Assembly (NCBI GenBank): GCA_003554685.1
Contig: PWHA01000315.1
Coordinates: 1 to 20,326 of the forward strand
DNA: 20,326 nucleotides
Direction: 5' to 3'
Origin: Halanaerobiaceae bacterium
GTDB lineage: Bacteria > Bacillota > Halanaerobiia > Halanaerobiales > Halarsenatibacteraceae
The position numbers and the translations under genes are program-made. Of the stretch, positions 14,553-20,326 are shown one piece after another. Every line of letters begins with the position of its first letter. Position 1 is the stretch's first letter. Below the pieces are notes generated by a model, which had not been told where the DNA came from, did not search any database, and worked only from the letters and a program-made list of their open reading frames with translations.

Positions 14553-14600
14553 ATTGTTGTCTAATTAAGACCAAATATTGTTGTCTAATTAAGACCAAAT
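14553..14600 (+). repeat. 24-bp tandem duplication
   Basis: A 24-bp unit beginning ATTGTTGTCTAATTAAGACC occurs twice without a gap (14553-14576 and 14577-14600). Each copy contains GTCTAATTAAGAC, a 13-bp near-palindrome, so the repeat doubles a possible binding dyad. It lies 70 bases after the OstA-like gene. Confidence 0.9.
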
Positions 14601-14637
14601 TAAGAGGCATTAAATTTACATGATAAGATAATAAATT

Positions 14638-14680
14638 CCCTCATTTCCTCACAAAATATTGAGGTGATGAGGGGTTTTTT
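14638..14680 (+). terminator. Rho-independent terminator of the OstA-like gene
   Basis: A 14-bp arm pair (14638-14651 with 14660-14673, two central mismatches) with an 8-nt loop is followed by G and six T. Confidence 0.85.
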
Positions 14681-14791
14681 AATTTTGGCAGGCTCTTAAA
14701 AATATGCTAAAAATGAAAAAAGAATACTCATAGCACTAAAGAAATTACTAAAATAAATATCGAAAAATCTATATAAATTTTTATTTTTTTA

Positions 14792-14800
14792 TGGTATAAT
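14792..14800 (+). promoter_or_regulatory. Possible extended -10 promoter for the 15135-16908 pair
   Basis: TGGTATAAT (TATAAT at 14795-14800) is an extended -10 element with no clear -35 box. It would give a leader of over 300 bases. Confidence 0.4.
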
Positions 14801-15134
14801 ATTACTATAATTTAATTTATTTCTATCAGACTTATTCAGATTTATTATCTAACTATCTGGCAATTAAGCTGGAGCTGAAAATAAATAAGTCAATTTAACT
14901 TTAAATATACTTAAAATTTTAAATATTGCACCTAGGGGAGCTAATGAAAAACTTAATTGTTTCTTGATGCTCAGATTTTACAAGAAAATAGTTTTATCCA
15001 GAAATTATATTTTCTATACATTTTAAAAAGATATTTAAAGATATTTACTGAAGGGTATTTTTATTTTATAATTAGATTTATTCGGGATGTTTTAAATATA
15101 TAATTATAAAAAACACAAGGGAGGATTCAGGAAA

Positions 15135-15884
15135 ATGGGAAACAAACTTAACAAAAGAAAAGAAAGGAGAATGTTTGTATTTTTAGGGGTTTTGCTTGTA
15201 TTGTTAGTTGTAATGGCAGGATGTGATACCTCAGATGGCCCAAATGCAATTATAGATGCAGAAGATTTTAATGAGCTTGCTGTTATAAATGGTACTACTT
15301 TAGAAGAAGTGGTTGAGGAACTGAATTCTAAAAGTATCTATAACAGTTTATCTGTTACTCTCGATAACGGCAGAACTGTAACAGCTGAAGTTGTCTGGCA
15401 GGAAGAAGACCAGGCATATAGCAGAGAAGGCCCAGGCCCATATACTTTTAAAGGTACTGCTAAATATGAGGATTTAATGAAGGAGATATATATTGACGTC
15501 AAAGTTTTAGCTTATTTTGAAATTTTTAACCTGTCAATAGAACCAGAAGAAATAACAGAAGAAACAGAAAGAATAAATTTATCATTTAACATAAAAAATA
15601 TGAGTGAATTCGCCTGCATTCAGGATATAGTTATAACTATAGAATCTGTTACAGGAGATTTTAAATATGATGGTGTGGTAATTGATATTATTGAAGTTGA
15701 ATTAGAGGGAGAAGAAGAAAAATTAATAGAAAGAGAAATGGAAATTCTATCGCTTGATGATTTGACAGATATTTTAGCATCTCTTGGATTGACTCTTGAG
15801 GATATAAACCGGGAATGGTATGTAATAGCTTCTACCAATAATTATACAGATGAAACCAATGTTACTGTAAATATTCAAAAATAG
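15135..15884 (+). CDS. Lipoprotein with bacterial Ig-like (group 4) and CARDB-like domains
   Basis: ATG 15135 follows GGGAGGA at 15119-15125. The product is 249 residues with lipobox V-M-A-G-C (Cys30). Residues about 45-125 resemble a group 4 bacterial Ig-like domain, with V-V-W-Q-E-E and G-P-Y-T-F-K-G-T-A. Residues about 130-248 have the strand pattern of a CARDB-like domain, related to the repeats at both edges of the window. No enzyme motif is seen. The next gene starts 79 bases later with no terminator between, so the two lipoproteins are probably one operon. This one may be a surface-binding partner for the metallo-hydrolase that follows. Confidence 0.8.
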   Translation: MGNKLNKRKERRMFVFLGVLLVLLVVMAGCDTSDGPNAIIDAEDFNELAVINGTTLEEVVEELNSKSIYNSLSVTLDNGRTVTAEVVWQEEDQAYSREGPGPYTFKGTAKYEDLMKEIYIDVKVLAYFEIFNLSIEPEEITEETERINLSFNIKNMSEFACIQDIVITIESVTGDFKYDGVVIDIIEVELEGEEEKLIEREMEILSLDDLTDILASLGLTLEDINREWYVIASTNNYTDETNVTVNIQK

Positions 15885-15931
15885 CAATAGTTCAAGAAAA
15901 ATAAATTAGCTTTTGATAAGGAACAATTCAT

Positions 15932-15963
15932 ATTGGAGGATTTACTAATTGGAGGATTTACTA
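15932..15963 (+). repeat. 16-bp tandem duplication that doubles the ribosome site and start
   Basis: ATTGGAGGATTTACTA occurs twice (15932-15947 and 15948-15963), directly followed by the ATG. Each copy carries GGAGG. The first GGAGG (15935-15939) sits nine bases before an in-frame TTG (15949), and the second (15951-15955) sits eight bases before ATG 15964. Confidence 0.9.
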
Positions 15964-16908
15964 ATGACTTCAAAAAGAATTAAATTTTTTAGTTTTCTAA
16001 TTATAATTATATTACTAACTATTCCAGCCTGTGATGTCAACAGATTCCAGGAAGATATTTTTTCTGGTGAGATTCAAGCTCATTTCATAGATGTTGGCCA
16101 TGGGGATGCTATCCTGGTCAAATTTCTTGATGAGAACAGCAGATATATCATGTTGATAGATGCTGGTCCTCTAGATTTAATTGATATCAGGGTGGTTTCA
16201 TATCTTAGTGATATGAATATAAACAAAATTGACCTTGTGGTTGCTACTCATCCTCATGGTGACCATATTGGTGGAATGGTTGAAGTTTTTAATACCTTTG
16301 AAATTAAAAAAGTGATTGACTCAGGAATCGAATTATCTGACTCAGTTTACTATAAAGCATACCAGGAAGCAATCAAAGCAAATAATATAGAGGTAACTGA
16401 AGGGCGCAAAGGTATGAGCATAGAACTTGTTAAGGGAGTTAGTTTTGATATCGTTCATCCTGTGGAACCAGTGACAGACAGTACAGGAACCAATAAAGAA
16501 GCAAATAATGATTCAATTGTTGGTCAGATCAGATATAATGAAGTGGGCTTTTTATTCACAGGGGATATTGAAAGAGAGGCAGAGGAAGAAATTCTTAATA
16601 GAAGAACTGATATTAAAAATGATATATTGAAGGTTGCCCACCATGGTTCAATATCTTCGAGCACCTCAGATTTTATTGAGGCAGTTAAACCCAGGATTGC
16701 TGTTATCCAGTGTCCCGGTTTTCGGGGAGGCCTTGATTATTTTGACCTGCCAAATGAAAAAGTTATTGAAAGATTAGAAAAGACAGGTGTTCAAGTTTAT
16801 AGAACTGATAAACATGGTGATATAATTATTACCACCGATGGTGAGTCTTATTCTGTGGAATATGAGAAAGTTGAAAATTACATTATTCAGAAATATAATG
16901 AAGGGTAA
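15964..16908 (+). CDS. Lipoprotein metallo-beta-lactamase-fold hydrolase, ComEC/Rec2 C-terminal type
   Basis: From ATG 15964 the product is 314 residues with lipobox I-P-A-C (Cys23). An in-frame TTG at 15949 would add five residues. The fold is shown by F-I-D-V-G-H-G-D (residues 41-48), the metal motif H96-x-H98-x-D100-H101, N-N-D-S at 181-184, T-G-D at 199-201 (Asp201) and A-H-H-G-S at 225-229. This pattern is that of the hydrolase domain of ComEC/Rec2, which is linked to degrading one DNA strand during uptake, and of free-standing relatives. Here there is no channel or helix-hairpin-helix part, and the lipid anchor would place the enzyme outside the membrane. An external nuclease or phosphodiesterase is possible but the substrate is not shown. 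It is probably co-transcribed with 15135 and is followed by a terminator. Confidence 0.88.
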   Translation: MTSKRIKFFSFLIIIILLTIPACDVNRFQEDIFSGEIQAHFIDVGHGDAILVKFLDENSRYIMLIDAGPLDLIDIRVVSYLSDMNINKIDLVVATHPHGDHIGGMVEVFNTFEIKKVIDSGIELSDSVYYKAYQEAIKANNIEVTEGRKGMSIELVKGVSFDIVHPVEPVTDSTGTNKEANNDSIVGQIRYNEVGFLFTGDIEREAEEEILNRRTDIKNDILKVAHHGSISSSTSDFIEAVKPRIAVIQCPGFRGGLDYFDLPNEKVIERLEKTGVQVYRTDKHGDIIITTDGESYSVEYEKVENYIIQKYNEG

Positions 16909-16980
16909 TCAATGTTTTTCTTTAATTAAAAAAACAAAGAGGAATTTCAAAATTAGAAAGAGCCATTTCAAAAGTTGATT

Positions 16981-17002
16981 AGAGCCTGGGAAGGGCTTTT
17001 TT
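16981..17002 (+). terminator. Short terminator after the metallo-hydrolase gene
   Basis: A 6-bp stem (16981-16986 with 16994-16999, one G-U pair) with a 7-nt loop is followed by a run of T to 17002. Confidence 0.55.
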
Positions 17003-17063
17003 GTTTCTTCTTTTTTATTTCTTGCTGATAATTTTTTTTCGGGGGGGATGAGCAAATTTACAG

Positions 17064-17528
17064 ATTAAAACAATTGCTAAAGTGGTTTTAGTGATTATAG
17101 TATCTGTACTTATAACCGGCAGTCATGTTGGCGCTGAAGATGCTGATTTTATTGAAGAGTTTATTGCAGATCGGGATTTACAGGTGTTTGAGGAGCATGT
17201 GGAATATTTGCAGGAGGCAGTTGATGAGAGAGGAGTTTTTCCCAAACCGCTTGATATAATGAATATTCTTCAGCAAAAGCTAAAAATCCAGAATTTATGG
17301 GAGGAAGAGGAACTGAATATAGCTGAGGATGTGCTTTTTGATATTCACAGCACAATTGTGTATGAGGAAATGACCGAAGAGGATCTGCAGTCTCTGAAGG
17401 ATAATTTAATGCTAATTGATGGTTATTTTGCTGAACAGGGGGTTGAGTATTCCCGGGAACTAAGCAATCTAGTTCGCAGTTCGGCTGCCCTGCAAAAGAT
17501 TTCGGACTCTGATTTTATCTGGCTGTGA
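17064..17528 (+). pseudogene. Secreted helical acidic protein, likely truncated, start unclear
   Basis: A signal peptide (V-V-L-V-I-I-V-S-V-L then A-E-D) is followed by about 130 acidic, mostly helical residues with no known motif. The start is unclear. GTG 17082 leaves almost no basic region. ATT 17064 gives a better N-terminus, M-K-T-I-A-K, but is a rare start. ATG 17048 lies against a G-run (17041-17047) in a frame that stops after six codons, so a frameshift after it is also possible. The frame ends at TGA 17526-17528, just where a lipobox-bearing frame begins, as if this gene's 3' part was lost in a fusion with the next gene. I do not recognise a family. Confidence 0.5.
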
Positions 17529-18852
17529 TCTGGAGGACCCTGAGCCTGAATTTTATACTCTCACACTTGACATTTAAGGTTTGGGAGATGTCTGGGAAGA
17601 TGGTGAGCCCTTTCTTAACTACCAGGATGCCCCTGAGGAATTTACAGCAGAGGAAAACACCTCTTATATTCTCCAGGCTAAGCCACATGATGGCTGAAAA
17701 TTTGAAGAATGTGCAGGAGATATTGAAGAGGCTGACCCTGAAGATTCTGAATTAATAGTTGAAATGGATGAAGATAAAGAGATTACAGCTAATTTTATTG
17801 GTAAAGAGTTTAATGTTTCAGTAGATGTAGTAGGTGAAGGAAATATTGAAGGAGAGGGGATTTATAGGACAGGAGATACTGTGGAATTAGAAGCTATCCC
17901 AAAAGATGACTGGGAGTTTGTAGAATGGAAAGGTTATTTTGAAATAGAAGGTGAAACTGATAAAAAAGTAGAATTTGAGATACCAGGAAAAGATTTAGAA
18001 CTATTGGCTGAATTTGAAGAAGATATTAAACCAGCATATTTTGAGGTAGATATAGAAGCGGAACCTGAGATAGTAACCTGGGGAGATAAAGTGACCATAA
18101 CAGTTGAAGTTCAGAACACAGGCGGAGTAGAAGATACACAGATAATTAAATTTTATGTTTATCATAAAGATGATGAGGATGAACTTATACTTTTAATTGA
18201 GACCAGAGAGATTACCTTAGAGCCTGGAGAGAGCAGAGAAGAAATGAAGGTTATGGAGGTGCCTGATAATATACCAACAGGAGATTACATTGGTAGGGTT
18301 GAGAGTGAAGATGATGAAGATGAAATAACAATAGAACTAAAGGAGTTAGTTGAAATTCTGACTCCCACACGGGATGTAGAAATCAGTAATCATGATCATC
18401 TACCTCCAGATGAAGAAGTGCATTGGACTGAATATTGGGGGGAAAATGAGGATAAATCTAATGTATATCTTTTGTTTGATTTTGAAGAATTACCTGAAGA
18501 TATTGAAATAATTTCGGCGGAACTTAAATTATTTGCCGCAGACTCGGAAATAGCAGATGGTTTTATTGGCGTCTTTAGAGATTTAGAGGAGTGGGATGAA
18601 AATACTGACTGGGATGATAGACCAGAAATTACTGATGATCCTGTTGATAAAAATGAGTTTGATGGTTAATTTATCGAAGAAGAATGGATTGAGTGGGAAG
18701 TTACAGAAGCAGTTGAGTACTGGCTTATGGATGGCGACAACTTTGGGTTTAGAATTGGACACGTAACAGAAAACGATTTCTTTGGGGTGTTTTTCTGTTC
18801 TACAAATGCTGAAGAAGAATATCGACCACAACTTGTTGTGAAATATTATTAA
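17491..18852 (+). pseudogene. Multi-domain surface lipoprotein gene with three in-frame stops
   Basis: One frame carries a whole protein interrupted by TAA 17575-17577, TGA 17695-17697 and TAA 18667-18669. It begins with a shortened signal ending in L-S-G-C and has no clear start. It continues with two InlB-like B-repeat domains (about 17551-17802 and 17809-18030, each with a W-x-F/W-E-F and E-W/E-C block), one CARDB domain (about 18040-18345) and a DNRLRE/CBM96-like domain (about 18360-18849, with L-L-F-D-F, W-D-E-N-T-D-W and L-V-V-K-Y-Y at its end). The TGA stands where this repeat family usually has Trp. The longest intact piece, ATG 17764-18669, encodes 301 residues and could still be translated but lacks a signal. 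Likely former role: adhesion or surface carbohydrate binding. Confidence 0.8.
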
Positions 18853-18931
18853 AGAATATTATACCAGTAAAGCAATACATGAGTAAAATGGGGGTGATAA
18901 ATTATTTAGGGTATAGATTAGATTAATTTAG

Positions 18932-19207
18932 GAGAATGGATTAGCTTGTTTTTACAGCAATAAACAACAAAAAGAGGATTGGAGTAGGGCTCTGCTTCCC
19001 GTTGGCGTATAGGTCGCCGGTGTAGGAATGATGATGAGCAGTGATTTCTTTTATGAGAGCCCTGGTATGGCTATAGCTCTTTATTTAGGAGGAGCTCTTG
19101 TGGTCTCGGCAGGGAAAGTTTGGGAAGTTATTGATGCTTATGAGGCAGTAGATTATAATTTAAGGCTTAGAAAAGAATATGGAATCCAACCATATATAGA
19201 AGCATAG
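18932..19207 (+). pseudogene. Small membrane-protein remnant with one nonsense codon
   Basis: A frame open from 18932 to TAG 19205-19207 is interrupted once by TAG 19010-19012. After the stop it encodes a hydrophobic segment (I-A-L-Y-L-G-G-A-L-V-V-S-A-G) followed by K-V-W-E-V-I-D-A-Y-E-A-V-D-Y-N. Small membrane proteins of the DUF5683 or similar kind often end in a W-x-x-x-D-A-Y segment before Y-N, but this family call is tentative. Three ATGs at 19028-19036 could start a 59-residue product, but no ribosome site is clear. It may be the 3' end of a once longer gene. Confidence 0.5.
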
Positions 19208-19775
19208 AAGCAAATATAGTTTCCGGGTAAACGAGTATCAGCCTGGCTTTGAATTACAGTTTTTAGAAGCTTGAAGATTTAGTGATTAAACCTAATTAAC
19301 AAATAACCACAGGATATTACAGGCAATATGGAGAAGAAAAAATTAAAATGTTAAGATAGTAAAATTAATTAAAATGAAAAACTCATGACAGTTGGTTCAT
19401 AATTGTGATTGATCGAAGGGGGTTTCTGAGGTTTCTTCAGTGAACTTCCTTTATTTTAGTGCTTAGAGTTTTTTATATGCTTTATGAATTTAATCAGATT
19501 GTCCTTATCTTTGATTTATTTTAAAACCTAATTATGATATAGTAAAATTGTCGATTATGTAAATTTAGAATTGATAGCAGATAGTTAATTGTAAGGATGT
19601 CATGTTTTTTTTATTGCCAAACTCTGTATTTTTTATTTAAAAAAATATTTTGCTTTTTTAACTTAACTTCATCCCCCCTTAATTTGGGCTTTCCCTTGTC
19701 ATAACAGGGATTATGATACTTTTATATCCGGAACTGTAGTCTATTGAATAATTTTAATAAACTTTGTAAATATCC
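19208..19775. other. AT-rich stretch before the transposase
   Basis: No gene is seen. The left end of the insertion element must lie in or near this stretch, perhaps around 19670-19760, but I cannot fix a terminal repeat without the right end, which is outside the window. Confidence 0.4.
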
Positions 19776-19804
19776 TTTACATAAGCGTTCATATGTGGTA
19801 TAAT
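19776..19804 (+). promoter_or_regulatory. Strong promoter of the insertion element
   Basis: TTTACA (19776-19781) and TATAAT (19799-19804) are separated by 17 bases, and TGG precedes the -10 box (extended -10). A perfect dyad, GTAGT/ACTAC (19814-19818 and 19821-19825), lies at the expected transcript start. Confidence 0.75.
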
Positions 19805-19852
19805 CACTTTAGAGTAGTCTACTACATAATCTAAGCGCGGAGTTGATCTCTT

Positions 19853-20326
19853 ATGTTTGTAAAAAAATCCTGGGACACTACTGCTAAAAACCCCAAAATC
19901 AGTCACAGCATTGTTGAATCCTATCGGGACCCCGAAACCAATACCCCCAGACATCGCACCATCTTAAATATTAGCTGTCTGCCTCAGAAAACCATCGAAG
20001 CAATTGATCTATCCTTAAAAGATGATAAGAGGCTTGTTGACAGCGAGGACATAAGTTTCTCTACCGGTGATGCTCTTAGAGGTGCTGGCTCTCTGGCTAT
20101 ATACCGCCTGTGGCAAAAAGAAAATATGGAAAAAGTCCTAAAGGGCCTAACGCCGGCTCAAAGAGAATCCGTTATGGTTATGGTAATGCAGAGAATCCTT
20201 AAACCTGGCAGCAAAAATGCCATCAAAGAGGACTTTGCTGATTCTATTTTTAAAAGGCGCTTTTCCAAAAAACGCTTTGATGAGAATGAACTTTATAAGA
20301 TCATGGATCTTCTTTTTCATAACTAC
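19853..20326 (+). CDS. IS1634/IS4-like transposase, N-terminal part (runs off window)
   Basis: ATG 19853 opens a frame with no stop to the last base, 158 codons. The N-terminus (F-V-K-K-S, then R-H-R-T-I-L-N-I-S, then L-W-Q-K-E-N and R-I-L-K-P-G-S-K) is of the kind seen before the DDE core of IS1634-group IS4 transposases. The catalytic residues would lie beyond the window. Codon use differs from the neighbours, with many ACC, CCC and ATC codons, which fits a recent arrival. A GGAG at 19839-19842 lies ten bases before the ATG, a weak ribosome site. It has its own promoter and looks intact as far as seen, so it may be an active element and a driver of the rearrangements nearby. Confidence 0.75.
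   Translation, partial: MFVKKSWDTTAKNPKISHSIVESYRDPETNTPRHRTILNISCLPQKTIEAIDLSLKDDKRLVDSEDISFSTGDALRGAGSLAIYRLWQKENMEKVLKGLTPAQRESVMVMVMQRILKPGSKNAIKEDFADSIFKRRFSKKRFDENELYKIMDLLFHNY

Larger units (their letters stand above)
14483..15134. other. Intergenic region with tandem repeat, terminator and promoter
   Basis: No gene is seen. It contains a 24-bp direct tandem repeat, a strong terminator and an extended -10 element, followed by about 300 bases of AT-rich leader to the 15135 gene. A second TATAAT at 15099-15104, 15 bases before the ribosome site, has no good -35 box. Confidence 0.5.

Noticed and set aside
12851..14600. CRISPR array
   Set aside because: The repeats are only two-copy, head-to-tail and without spacers.
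17695..17697. Selenocysteine or recoded TGA in the surface lipoprotein
   Set aside because: TAA stops occur in the same frame, and no selenocysteine insertion stem is seen. The residue expected here is Trp, which fits a point mutation.
17525..17755. Open frame of 76 codons at 17525-17755
   Set aside because: It overlaps the decayed lipoprotein in another register. The 17491-18852 frame shows recognisable repeats; this one does not.

Overview
The window looks like accessory chromosomal DNA of a low-GC, diderm, salt-adapted anaerobic Firmicute, most plausibly Halanaerobiales. That assignment is inference. It rests on very acidic secreted proteins rich in Asp and Glu, AGGAGG-type ribosome sites, frequent TTG/GTG starts, an OstA/LptA-like periplasmic protein, and transposases of a type common in clostridia-like genomes. 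Almost every real gene is on the + strand. No rRNA, tRNA, CRISPR array or housekeeping operon is visible.

Layout. Positions 1-579 hold the end of a CARDB-type surface protein, followed by two terminators. Positions 1131-1550 are a shrunken, decayed copy of the locus that lies further right. Positions 1857-3788 are a cadherin-like/Ig-like lipoprotein gene broken by two frameshifts. Positions 3962-11329 are the core: an exported protein joining a copper-amine-oxidase-N-like domain to a BsuPI-type protease-inhibitor domain, a CarboxypepD_reg/fibronectin-type lipoprotein, and two lipoprotein subtilisins (S8) with intact catalytic residues. Positions 11365-11701 are the stump of a third subtilisin. 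Positions 12253-12980 are an internally deleted insertion element.

Positions 13808-14482 encode a lone OstA/LptA-like protein with its own terminator. Positions 15135-16908 encode an Ig-like/CARDB lipoprotein and a lipoprotein metallo-beta-lactamase-fold protein of the ComEC C-terminal type. Positions 17064-19207 are a run of decayed surface-protein genes (InlB-like repeats, CARDB, DNRLRE, and a small membrane protein) with in-frame stops. The window ends inside an IS1634/IS4-like transposase that has a good promoter.

How the genes may work together (inference). Subtilisins anchored outside the cell, an exported inhibitor-like protein and a companion lipoprotein with adhesion-type domains would form a surface proteolysis module whose activity is restrained by its own inhibitor. 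The other lipoproteins look like adhesion or surface-display proteins. The region is undergoing duplication and decay: locus fragments, subtilisin stumps, short tandem duplications that break reading frames or double a start site, and insertion-element remains all lie within 20 kb.
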